Assembly: GCA_963556145.1 (NCBI GenBank)
Contig: OY744464.1
Coordinates: forward strand, 4,836,001-4,900,000
Origin: Hygrocybe punicea
Lineage: Eukaryota; Basidiomycota; Agaricomycetes; Agaricales; Hygrophoraceae
Direction: 5' to 3'
DNA length: 64,000 nt
How positions within the stretch are numbered: the stretch's first letter is position 1; the number at the start of each line of letters is the position of its first letter. Under the pieces are notes generated by a model. That model ran no database searches, was not told the DNA's origin, and was given only the letters and a program-made list of their open reading frames with translations. The position numbers and the translations under genes were made by a program. Of the stretch, positions 10,742-21,426 are shown in pieces.

Positions 10742-11660
10742 TGTAGATGCGGGTTCTTGGTGGCTTCGGAACTATATAAAGAAATATGATCCTAACCAGA
10801 GGGTGTCAGCATAGAAGTGACTGGATAATTCAGTGTCGGGGATAATAAGTGAAGTGAAAGTGAAATAAAAGTAAAGCCGCCGCATAAACTCGACTAGTAA
10901 TGACAAATCCAGCGATGAACGGAGTGAAAATGGACTAATAACGATGAACCCGATGGTGAACGGACTGAAAACGAATGAACCCGACGATGCCGACGATGTC
11001 GGGTACGGCGGGTCAGGTCGGGTCGGGTCGGAAACGATGAACAAATATACGGGAACAATGATAAAGTCGACAAAGTGAACTATAAAAAGCTAAGGAACTA
11101 CGTGGACGAGCATTTGAAGGGATTAAAACAATTCTGACTATGAGAGAAACGGGGACTAATGGTATGTTATTTTTTACGGTCGTCGGGGACCGTTTTTATA
11201 GTACAGGAAACAGTAATCTACTTTCGGACGTGTCTACTTCGGCCGATGGTAAGCTACAAAGAAAGGTTGGAATGGGGATGTGGAAAGGGGGGTTGCAAAG
11301 CAACGAAGACAGGAAATGGAGGGGAAAACGAATATGCAAGGAAAAGATCTAGAAAGTCCTACATATCTCCGAAAGGACGAGGGGATGCATAAATAAGGTA
11401 AATCCGAAGTCGGGGATTGAGTCCGAAGAGATCCATCTCCTGGAATTGGAACTCCGAGGCGTTTGAGGCTGACGGATTTAGCCCAAAAGCGGCCGTCACA
11501 AAGCGGCATGTGTCGGGTTACATCGGTCACGTCGGGTCACGTCACGTCGGGTTACGTCGGGTTACGTCGGGTTCGAATGCAAGTCGAATGGCGGCATCGG
11601 GTTGGTCCGGATTCGTGATATATTGATGATACGGACTCAGAGGGACGTCGACCCTCTACA
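10742..11660 (-). repeat. B1 LTR (3', left)
   Basis: 919 bp with TG...CA ends. It contains TATAAAAACGGT followed by a short hairpin near 11185-11205 (minus strand). Confidence 0.9.
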
Positions 11661-12232
11661 TCTCCAGGGTACTTTAAATAAAGACCATCCCTGGTCTATA
11701 CTATGTGGACTCGGGACTCGGATGCGTGAGATGAGGCCGACGTGGTGGTCATGGAATCGGGCTCGACGGGACGAGGCGGGTTGTGGATAATGCAAAGGGG
11801 GAGAGCGGATGGTGACTAGTGGAACTCGATGGACGGTCGGAGGCTGAGAGCGGCGAATGGGGAACGAAATGAGTGAAGCCGGTGTCGAGGAAAAAGGAAA
11901 CAAAGTACATAGAACTGGAGGAAAAGGGAACTGAGCGGAAATGAAAGAAAAGATGGAAAGCTACAAAAACGGGACAAATGGGGAGTGGAAACGCAAAATA
12001 GATGAGAAAATAAATAAATGTCGGGTATCGGAAAGAGGGGACGCGATAGAAATCAAGTCGGGATAAAACTAAACGTGACATAGGATTGGGGGCGGGTGAC
12101 GGAGACGAGTAAGGCAGGAGCGGAAACGAAATAAAACACAAGTGGATGATAAAGACGGTCTAGGCGGGTCGAGTTAGGGTCGGCGGCTTTGGTGGCTGTG
12201 TCAACGGGTGGCGGAAACGGTGGCGTAGGGGT

Positions 12233-12500
12233 AGACATGATATGACGACGGTGGTTGTTCAATACGATATGACGAAAACGGAGGTTCGATAGACGACGAC
12301 GGAGGTTCAATATACGATGGCGGAGGTTCGATACGATATGACGACAACGGAGGTTCGATGGACGATGACGGAGGTTCGATGGACGACGGCGGAGGTTCGA
12401 TACGATATGACGAAAACGGAGGTTCAATGGATGACGACGGAGGTTCGATATACGATGGCGGAGGTTCGATAGACGATGGCGGAGGTTCGATATGTCAATA
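12233..12500. repeat. Minisatellite in B1
   Basis: About eleven degenerate units of a GGAGGTTCGAT...ACGA motif, roughly 20-27 bp each. Confidence 0.8.
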
Positions 12501-14204
12501 CTAATATGGGGGCGATAATCAACGGCTGTGATATCAGCCTCATACTAGGCGGTTCAGCACCGGCTTGGACCCGTGGGGAAGCATTCTCCCCCATGGAACT
12601 GAAATATAAAGTCGGGTGGGTTGGGAATCGAAGCCGAGACAGGGAACGTTGTGTCTGGGTCGAAATGGTGGTGGAAACGGTGGGTCATGGAAAGCGGAGA
12701 GCGATGTCAACAGGTGGAATGCGGGTGCGTGAGCGGATGAGTCGGGTGCGTGGGGAATGAGTGAAGCGGTGCGTCGGGTTCGTAAGCGGGTGCGGCGGGT
12801 TCGTAAACGGGTTCGCTGGGTGCGACGGATTCATAAGCGGGTGTGTCGAGTATGTCGGGTGTATTATGCGGGTGTCGGGTGTGTCGGGAACGAGTGTATT
12901 TTTTATCTTTCTTTTATCTCTGACGTTTTTTCTTTCTTTTTATTTATTTAATCTATTTATGTATATATTTCTTATGCCGATGGACGGTGAGGGGTTTTCG
13001 TAGGGTCAGGTTCGGTGGGTATGGGGGTGCGAAGGTGGTGGGTACGGGATGTGAAACCGGAACCGGAACCAGATGCTCGAATCGAGCACCGGTGCTCGAA
13101 TTGAGCCGGAACCGGGACCGGATGCTGCGGAATCGTTGGGAACACGTCCGGGTTCGTAGTCGGCTTGTGATGCAGGTCGCGGATCCGGAACCGGTGTAGC
13201 GGGTAGGTTGAAAATGGGTGGTCGGGTGTGGGGACTAGACACGGGTGTCGGTTCTGCGGCGGGTTCGTACAGTGACGACGTTGGGCTCTGTTAGATCGCA
13301 GACGGGTACGGCGGGTCACGGGAGGGCGTTCAGGCGTGCTTCGGGTGCCGTCGACACGTGTTTGGGACGTTTCTGGTGGTGGATCCGACAACGGAGGCGT
13401 TTTGACGGGCGGAGGGACTCGTCTTTGGGGCGACGGAGGCGACTGTGGGACTGTGTGGGGTCGAGGGAGCGGGGAACGTGTGGTCCGGTGTGGCGGTATG
13501 GCATAGGGCGACGTAGGGCGACGGAGGCGGATGACGTGGGATTGCGTGACGTGGATCGTGGTTTCGTGAGGTCGTTCGAGGGTGCTGGAGTTTGGGGAAG
13601 CGGTAAATGAGTGGTCAATACTGACGGTATGGTGTAGGGCGATGTTGGAGACGGGGCGGATGACGTGGGCGGGTGAGACGACGTGGACTGGGTGATGGAT
13701 TGGGGTGATACGGGTGGCGTCTTCGTGATGCTTTCGTGGCGGATAGTTGCGTGGGGATTTGACAACGATGCGTCGGGTCGTGGAACGGGTTTTAGCGGCG
13801 TGTGGTCACGGTTTCGCGGGCGTAACCCAACAGATCTTCGTTTGGGCTCGCGAGAGGGACGTCGTGGGATTGGTCGAGGACGTAGGTGGTCGAGGGGGAG
13901 TGGGCGAGGACGGGGACGGCTGGGAAGCGGGGGTCGAGAGTGGGAGTCGACGGGGTGACGTAGGTGACGTGGCCGCTTGCGTGGGACGACGAGGGACGGG
14001 GCGGACGTGTTTGGGGCAGTAGGGAGCCATGTCGAGGTGCGGAGGCGTGAACGTGGGTGTGGTAGTGGTCGTACGCGGTGGTCGTTGGTCCTGGATGAGA
14101 GAACGCGGTGGTAGGCCGTTGGGTGACGTGGCATGGCGTTGGAAGCTCTAATATAACGGGGACAGCTTGTAGGGGTTTGGGAGGGCGATGTGGGGTGCTA
14201 GGAA

Positions 14205-15130
14205 CTAGTGGGAAGCAGCGGGTGGTCCAACGAGGACGTGAGCGGCCGGGGATGTCGAGTTACGGGGGCACGAGGAAGTATGACGTGGCAACGCGTGAGG
14301 CGTCGATGACGGCGAGGATGGACTTGCGAGGGACGCTGTAGGGTTGTGGGAGGTTGTACGAAGCGGCGGATGATCCAACGAGGACGTGAGCGGCCGGGGA
14401 TGTCGAGTATGATGACGTGGCAACACGTGAGGGGTCGATGACGGCGAGGATGGCTCGTGAGAGCTCTCGAGGGGCGTCGTAGGGCCGTAGGAAGCGGTAC
14501 GAGGCGACGGGGAGGTCCAACGACGGCGTGAGCGGCCGGGGTGTCGAGTAGGCGAGGGCACGAGGAGGGATGACGTGGTAAGCGGTTGGGGCTTCGATAA
14601 CGGCGAAGACGACTCGTGTGGGCTCGCGAAGGGTGCTGTGGGGACTCGGAAAGCCATACGAGGCTGCGTGGGGGTAGCAACGAGGGCGTGAGCGGCCGGG
14701 GATGTCGAATAGGCGGGTGCATGAGCTGGGATGACGTGGCGACGCGTTGGGGACTCGATAATGGCGGAGACGGCTCGTGAGGGCTCGTGAAGGGCGATGT
14801 GGGACTCTGGGAAGCGGTGCGAGGCGACGGGGTGTCCAACGAAGGCGTGAGCGGCCGGAGATGTCGACTTGGCTGGGGCACGAAGCCGGGTGACGTGGCA
14901 CGGTGTGGGGCATCGATAACGGCGAAGATGGCTTGTGAGGCTCGCGAATGGCGTCGTGGGGCTGTAGCTCAGTGTTGAGGGCTCGAACGCGGGGGCTGCT
15001 CGCATGAACTCGTGAAGGGCGCTGACGTGGTTTTGCTGGTAACTTCGTGGGCTCAGACGATGGGGGGGTCTGTAAGGGCTTGTATCCGGTGACAAGTGCG
15101 AGTTCGTAGACGCGAGCGGCTGGGGGTACA
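14205..15130. repeat. Tandem repeat array in B1, period about 150-160 bp
   Basis: Five clear units are marked by GTGAGCGGCCGG near 14237, 14387, 14528, 14688 and 14848, with a decayed sixth near 15113. Each unit carries TGACGTGGCA and CGATGACGGCG blocks. Confidence 0.75.
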
Positions 15131-15638
15131 CAGGCTAAACCCGTTGCACGGAGATCCGTCTGTTCCAAGTTGTGAGTGACGCGTGAGTGCCGTTGGGCGA
15201 GTCGATGTTTTGGGGCTTTCCGGTCGCGGTTTTTCGACGGCTATCGGTGGGGATTGGGATTCCGAGCGTGTTGGAGGTCTATAAACGATTGTGGACGGTG
15301 GATGTGACGAAGTTCGAGTCGAAAACGAGAGTGTTGGATCGTGGCTGTGCAAGTTTCCTAAAGCGGTAAACGGCCGTTGGGTCGGCCGCGCAAGAGCGGG
15401 TTCGAAGTTGTACGTGATACTAGACAATCGTAGTCATTAAAGAAGAGAAAATATTATGAGAATCAAACCCAAATGATAGTGTGGCAGTTGGCGATTGGAT
15501 TGTCGAGGCATCGGATGTCGGATGTAAAGAGGTCGGGTAACGGGAGTCGGATGTGTAGAGTGCTGCAGCAAGGGTTATTTCGAGATGACGAAAGGAAAGT
15601 GTAGGGTTATGGAATGAATGAATGATGACACTGAATTT

Positions 15639-15656
15639 TCCTCGCGGTGGGCTCCA
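15639..15656 (-). other. Primer binding site of B1
   Basis: TGGAGCCCACCGCGAGGA on the minus strand, 2 nt from the 5' LTR. It is the same site as in A, C and D. The complement ends in CCA, as a tRNA 3' end should. Confidence 0.8.
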
Positions 15657-15658
15657 GA

Positions 15659-16577
15659 TGTAGATGCTGGTTCTTGGTGTCTTCGGAACTATATAAAGAA
15701 ATATGATCCTAACCAGAGGGTGTCAGCGTAGAAGTGACTGGATAATTCAGTGTCGGGGATAATAAGTGAAGTGAAAGTGAAATAAAAGTAAAGCCGCCGC
15801 ATAAACTCGACTAGTAATGACAAATCCAGCGATGAACGGAGTGAAAACGGACTAATAACGATGAACCCGATGGTGAACGGACTGAAAACGAATGAACCCG
15901 ACGATGCCGACGATGTCGGGTACGGCGGGTCAGGTCGGGTCGGGTCGGAAACGATGAACAAATATACGGGAACAATGATAAAGTCGACAAAGTGAACTAT
16001 AAAAAGCTAAGGAACTACGTGGACGAGCATTTGAAGGGATTAAAACAATTCTGACTATGAGAGAAACGGGGACTAATGGTATGTTATTTTTTACGGTCGT
16101 CGGGGACCGTTTTTATAGTACAGGAAACAGTAATCTACTTTCGGACGTGTCTACTTCGGCCGATGGTAAGCTACAAAGAAAGGTTGGAATGGGGATGTGG
16201 AAAGGGGGGTTGCAAAGCAACGAAGACAGGAAATGGAGGGGAAAACGAATATGCAAGGAAAAGATCTAGAAAGTCCTACATATCTCCGAAAGGACGAGGG
16301 GATGCATAAATAAGGTAAATCCGAAGTCGGGGATTGAGTCCGAAGAGATCCATCTCCTGGAATTGGAACTCCGAGGCGTTTGAGGCTGACGGATTTAGCC
16401 CAAAAGCGGCCGTCACAAAGCGGCATGTGTCGGGTTACATCGGTCACGTCGGGTCACGTCACGTCGGGTTACGTCGGGTTACGTCGGGTTCGAATGCAAG
16501 TCGAATGGCGGCATCGGGTTGGTCCGGATTCGTGATATATCGATGATACGGACTCAGAGGGACATCGACCCTCTACA
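15659..16577 (-). repeat. B1 LTR (5', right)
   Basis: 919 bp, about 99% identical to 10742-11660 by eye. One difference is CG at 16541-16542 against TG in the left copy. Confidence 0.9.
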
Positions 16578-16634
16578 CCGCTCGAACCCGATGTCTCTAG
16601 CAATCTACGCTCGAACCTGACGTAACCCGACGCA

Positions 16635-18288
16635 TGTTACGTTTTTCAACTCCGCAACTCCGATCCCGACTCCATTACCCACGATGACGATTCCACTTTA
16701 CCATACCTTCCTTTTTCATTCCCCTTTACCTTTTGTCTTCTTTTGGACATTGTTGTTTATTCTTGTCCTTGTTCTCTTTTCTTCCTTTCTTCTTCTAGAA
16801 CAATCCAGACCGACCATGGACACATCCCCACGTTACCTTGCTGTACCCGAATAGTCTCCTTGCCGACGGACATCATCGCTATTGTCTTTTCCCTCGCCCT
16901 GACATATTGTTGACTTCATCCCACGACAAACCGATTCACAATGGCTGTACTCCCGACACAGCTCATTACCGTAATTGTTATTGGCAGCATTGCCATCACC
17001 TTCCTGATCGGTTTCTACTTTGTTATGATCTATCTTTGGCATCGGCATCAAAACCCTTCCGCCATTGATACTTCTGACTTCCACCTCAACAATATCTCGA
17101 CACGTAATTGACAATTGCCATTCCCGGATATATGGTTTCCACTTTCGTATTCTGTGCCTACCATCATCCTCCCTGACGATCCGACGACATTCCTCACCTG
17201 CACGCATGCCCTGGACAATCCTCGATCACGGGACATTTCACTGTTCTCTCTAATCCGACCATCGCCGGAGCATACTCTTTTGGACTTTGACCACAGACCA
17301 TACGACTTCCCAAACAGTGAACCAACCCCTATCGTATATTGTTCGCACGACACCGCTTCAATGCAGTACCCGACGACTTGTTCCCACAGCTTGTCACTCA
17401 TGCCATGACTCGAAACCTGGACCCACATTCATTTATCCTTTTCCATCTTTCATCTTGATACCTCCCACACTCGTTTACAATGATACCCTTTCTTGGACGA
17501 ATACCGACATCACGTGGACCTTCTTGTTCCACAAACAGGACAAGACATCACTCCTCGATACGTCATCGACACAGACATCGTCATCCGGTACAGCTTATGC
17601 TGTTCACATGTCTGACCTCGACTAGCCCACCGTCCTAGTTGGTTTTCCTTCCACACATTCCTTTGTTTTCTTTCATGCAAACCTTGCCACTACATCCACA
17701 CCACCTCAAGACATTCTCATCACCAATCCCACATTGGACGATACCCATCTTCGACCCGACCGTGCAACGCATTTGCCAGACTGCACACTTGCCTGTTACA
17801 GCAAGTGTAGACCCCGAATAGGCAATTCTGCACATCACATGATCTGATGACAAATCATCCGAGTCATCCGGACCCCCTCTATTCCTCAATGACACCCGGG
17901 CCTCCAGTTGGATCGCGAGAACATCGACATGAGGACGCCTCATGTGCGCCTCATGGTGAACACATGGTGTAGTTGGACATGCTGTGGCTTCATGGTTGCG
18001 TTTCTATTTACCTCCCCTCAAGACCAGTCATTATATATACTGTTCTTGTTGTTGGTTCGGACTTTTTCTTCTTTTCCTTTCTTTACGTTTAGTCTGGTTC
18101 TTGGGGCAGACTCATCTTGTTTTGGGTAACCCCCACGGCTCGCAATGACATTAGACCTTGACCCCCCCCTTCTTAGCAGTGTTGTCTTAGCTGTAAGCAA
18201 CAATGAAAGCTGCTGTTCTCCCCTCTGGAAGCCGATCCCCTGTTAAGTTGATTGTTGCCGGAGCCCGCTGCAGAAGCGATCCGTAACA
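16635..18288. mobile_element. Copia-like insertion (solo LTR or non-autonomous), 1654 bp
   Basis: The ends are TGTTACG ... CGTAACA and the flanks are a 5-bp TSD, ACGCA (16630-16634 and 18289-18293). TG...CA ends with a 5-bp TSD fit Ty1/Copia better than the 4-bp Ty3 insertions elsewhere in the window. No internal direct repeats and no convincing protein are seen. The interior is C/T-rich on the plus strand. Confidence 0.6.
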
Positions 18289-18979
18289 ACGCAACCCAAT
18301 GCATACCGACTAGCACGGCCGCTCACGTACCTGGTCGGTCTATCTCCTAAACTCACGGAACTTCAAATATCAAAGATAGATCTCATCGGACTGGGATCCC
18401 GACATCGGACTTGCCTTATTCACGCCTAGCGTCTCCCTTATGGGGATATAGTAAAGTATATTGCATCTTTTACGGTTTTTATATCTTCCACCCATTTTCC
18501 CTGTCATCATCGCCTCGCAACGCTCTTCCTACTTCCCCATTTTTATTCTCCTTTGTTTCCTCTCATCGGCCGAGGACTCTCATCCGAATTTAGGTACAGA
18601 ACTTTGTAGTATAAAAACGGTGCCCAAGCGCCGTCTCAAAATAAGAAACCAGTTCCCCCGTTTCCTCTCTCTGAGAATTAGTCTCTCAGTAAAATCCATC
18701 GCACACATTACTCGTCGGATTCCTCGATGCTCTCCCCGTCGTTCTACCGCCTTTATCTCTACGTCCCTCGTCACCCAACACCCGACCCGCCGTACCCGAC
18801 ATCGTGGGCTTCATCGGCTTCGATCGGTCTCGATAGATTTCAGTAGTTTACTCGGCGGCTTCTTACCTTTTATATCCTATTATCTTACTGAAGCTTGTTA
18901 GACTATTCCTAGTCACTTCTACGCTGACCCCACAGGCCTAGGATTATTATTCCGCAGCCACCCCGACCTCGCCTTTACA
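18289..18979 (+). repeat. A2 5' LTR, main part
   Basis: This matches the last ~690 bp of 26827-27619. The missing start is at 10688-10741 and 16582-16634. Confidence 0.9.
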
Positions 18980-18981
18980 TC

Positions 18982-18999
18982 TGGAGCCCACCGCGAGGA
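18982..18999 (+). other. Primer binding site of A2
   Basis: TGGAGCCCACCGCGAGGA, 2 nt after the LTR. It confirms that 18289-18979 is the 5' LTR of a plus-strand element. Confidence 0.8.
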
Positions 19000-19480
19000 A
19001 TAGTCTAGCACCACCATAGCTTCCTCTTCCCATATCCCTCCCTATGACCGTCATCTTTGAGATCTTCCTCGAAGAACTCTTCAACAAGAACTCTCTTTAG
19101 CCGCCTTCGACCCGACAATCGACGACGACTTCTTCCAGCTAGTACCCGACCACCTCGCTCGACATAACAATCTCCCGCTCGTCTCAGGGTCAAACACCCC
19201 CCTATATCTTTCATCTGACAGTCTCGAATCGGTCGATATACTGATAATCACCATTACACCCGACTCATCCGATCTCAGTTCGACACCCGCTTCGCCTACG
19301 TCCCCGACTTCGACCTCGTTAGAACCCCCATCCACGTCTTCGCTCTCGACATCGAAAACTCCGTCATCGTCATCGTCCCCGTCTTCGTCTTCGTCCACGC
19401 CGTCATCGTCCACGTTACCCGACCCGCTCATCGTACACCCGACAACCGCTTCATCGACATCTCAGCTCCTTCCACCCACA

Positions 19481-20224
19481 ATGACTTCGACCTCTGGATC
19501 TTCGACTGCTCCCCACGTTACCGCTCCCCATGTTACTCCACGACAAATGCCCGCTCGCGGTCACTCCACGGCCCCGACCTTCGACGGGAACCCACTCAAT
19601 TTAAACCGCTTCTTCAAAGAAGTCGAGATACTTGCTGCCGATGCCGCTCTCGACGACGCAGGACGCATCAAGCATAGTCTGCGCTACGCGTCGCTTAGCG
19701 ACTACGAGCTTTGGGCAAGCTTACCTAGCGCGACCGGCGTCAATTATGCCGCATTCAAAAGGAGCGTACTCGTGCTATACCCAGGCATGGAAGACGACCA
19801 CCGGTACACTATGGCGGATCTCGACCGTCTTACGCACACCCAAACCGCTTACGGTATCCGTACCCGCGCTGAACTTGGCGAATATTACCGCGAGTTCATC
19901 CGAATCTCAGGGTTTCTTCTAGACAAGGGTCGGATCTCTCCCCGAGAACGCAACATCGCGTACGAGAACGGCTTCCATGTCGAGCTTAAAAAGGACATCA
20001 AAACCCGTCTGCAGTACCAAAAACCGAACCATTTCCATAGCGACCCTTACGACTTCCAGGACTTCCACAATTGCGCCCACTTCCTACTGGCCGGAACCGT
20101 ATACGCGATTGTCCCATCTGCGAGCAGTACACTCGAGACGGGATATGCCGCAAGAACGAGCACAGCCGCATCGTGTTGCCTAACGGAATGTATCTCCCAA
20201 AGGCTATCGTCGGCAAAAATATGA
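19481..20224 (+). pseudogene. gag: Gag of A2, frameshifted
   Basis: This encodes a Ty3-type Gag capsid core (TFDGNPLNLNRFF, LPSATG, YPGMEDDHRYT, ELGEYYREF) that would form the retrotransposon particle. The first ATG is 19481. The same frame is open upstream to 19061, and the A1 and C1 relatives are also homologous there, so the true start is probably further 5'. Near 20093-20100 the frame breaks. Compared with C1, about 314 bp encoding the C-terminal Gag region and the first zinc-binding cysteines are missing. The next part of Gag continues in another frame (20071-21426). A1 has the same deletion. Confidence 0.8.
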
Positions 20225-21426
20225 GGGAACACTTCGACGCGTGGCACGCACAGAACCCCGGCAACCGCGCTCCCCCTGCCCGCAACCCCACAGAACCGTT
20301 CCAACGCGACCCGCCGCCTCATGTCAAAGCTAACTTCGTCTCCGCCGTCGAAGTACCCACCTACGAACCAGAGGTCACCACCGAGTACGCCGACATCTTT
20401 CAGTCCACGACGTCCGACATCGACAACGACAACGAACAAATCAAGGTTCTGGAAGCCGAAGTGCAGCGGCTTCGTAAACGGGTTAGATTTGACGGCGTAG
20501 AGATCCCCTCTAAAGCGAAAGGCAAGTCTAGAGAGACGTATCCCAATCCGCCCGCCACTTCCACGTCCGTCCCCGCCTTGAAACCCGCCGAGAAAACGTC
20601 TACCAGACCTGTCAACGAGCACCCGATCACCATTGTTCCACCTTCGAACATGCGGCCGACTGAGCCGACCGCCTTCGTGCCGCGCACTCCCCAGAACCTT
20701 CCCGCGTCGCACCCCCAGTACCGCTACCAGGCCCCCATCGAAGATCCCGGTATCGCCAAATCCATCATCGACCGCGCGCTCGATTCTCAAGTCTGCATTT
20801 CGCAACGAGAACTTTTAGCCATGTCGTCCGACGCCCGCCATCACATGAAGGACCTCACTACGTCGAAAAAGGTCACCGCCGAGAGTAACAACGTCGAGGT
20901 CTTCCACTTTCACGCACCCGAAATCCCCACTCGCGCCTGTCAACACTGTCAGGAAAACGTCCCGCTCGTCGTCGGCCGCGACTCAGTCCCTCTCCGTGCG
21001 GTCTACCCGCTCATCAACGGCAAATTCGTATTCGAGTGCATCCTTGACAACGGTTCCATGATCATCGGCATGCGACGCGATATTTGGGAGAAACTCGGTT
21101 ACGGCCTCCAAAACATGAAGATGCGAATGCAGTCGGCAAACAAGAGTGACAACGATACCCTCGGCCGGATCGCGAATCTTAAATTCACCTTCGGCGACGT
21201 CAATCTTTTCCTCCAAGTCCAAGTCGTCGACGACGCCCCCTACGAGATCCTCATCGGCCGCCCGTTCTTCACGCTTTCCGAAGCCCTTACGAAGGATTAT
21301 AAAAACGGAGAACAACAAGTCACGATCACGGATCCAAACACCGGCGCCATCGTCACCTTGCCCACCATCGAGCACAACCAAAAGAACCGACGAGAGTGGT
21401 CCGACACCGGAAAACCGGATTTTTAG
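20071..21426 (+). CDS. Gag C-terminus and aspartic protease of A2
   Basis: The frame begins within the deletion scar. It encodes a cysteine-rich segment (DCPICEQYTRDGIC near 20117), a Pro/Thr-rich linker, and a retropepsin-like domain. The putative catalytic motif is ILDNGSM near 21040 in place of the usual D-S/T-G, and the flap region includes ILIGRPFF near 21248. It ends at TAG 21424-21426 just after a five-T run. RT follows in the -1 frame. A protease with DNG is unusual; the motif is the same in A1 and C1. Confidence 0.75.
   Translation: MRPLPTGRNRIRDCPICEQYTRDGICRKNEHSRIVLPNGMYLPKAIVGKNMREHFDAWHAQNPGNRAPPARNPTEPFQRDPPPHVKANFVSAVEVPTYEPEVTTEYADIFQSTTSDIDNDNEQIKVLEAEVQRLRKRVRFDGVEIPSKAKGKSRETYPNPPATSTSVPALKPAEKTSTRPVNEHPITIVPPSNMRPTEPTAFVPRTPQNLPASHPQYRYQAPIEDPGIAKSIIDRALDSQVCISQRELLAMSSDARHHMKDLTTSKKVTAESNNVEVFHFHAPEIPTRACQHCQENVPLVVGRDSVPLRAVYPLINGKFVFECILDNGSMIIGMRRDIWEKLGYGLQNMKMRMQSANKSDNDTLGRIANLKFTFGDVNLFLQVQVVDDAPYEILIGRPFFTLSEALTKDYKNGEQQVTITDPNTGAIVTLPTIEHNQKNRREWSDTGKPDF

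Larger units (their letters stand above)
10742..16577 (-). mobile_element. B1: large non-autonomous LTR element (LARD-like)
   Basis: Two 919 bp LTRs (10742-11660 and 15659-16577) differ at only about six positions noticed by eye. TSD CCGC at 10738-10741 and 16578-16581. It has the same primer site (15639-15656) as A, C and D, and a similar sequence next to the 3' LTR (11661-11700). The 4.0 kb interior has no gag or pol. It is G-rich on the plus strand and contains a minisatellite (12233-12500) and longer tandem units (14205-15130). Open frames there have only Arg/Pro/Ser-rich translations. It must depend on proteins from a relative such as A, C or an intact D. Confidence 0.85.

Noticed and set aside
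11140..11530. Short frames repeated at 16057-16447, 28043-28295 and 42839-43210
   Set aside because: Identical because all are B LTR copies; non-coding LTR sequence.
12233..12500. CRISPR-like regular repeats
   Set aside because: Degenerate direct minisatellite without unique spacers, in a eukaryotic retroelement.
13316..15168. Open frames of 227-308 codons in B1 (minus)
   Set aside because: They overlap in several phases over a tandem array and have only low-complexity translations.
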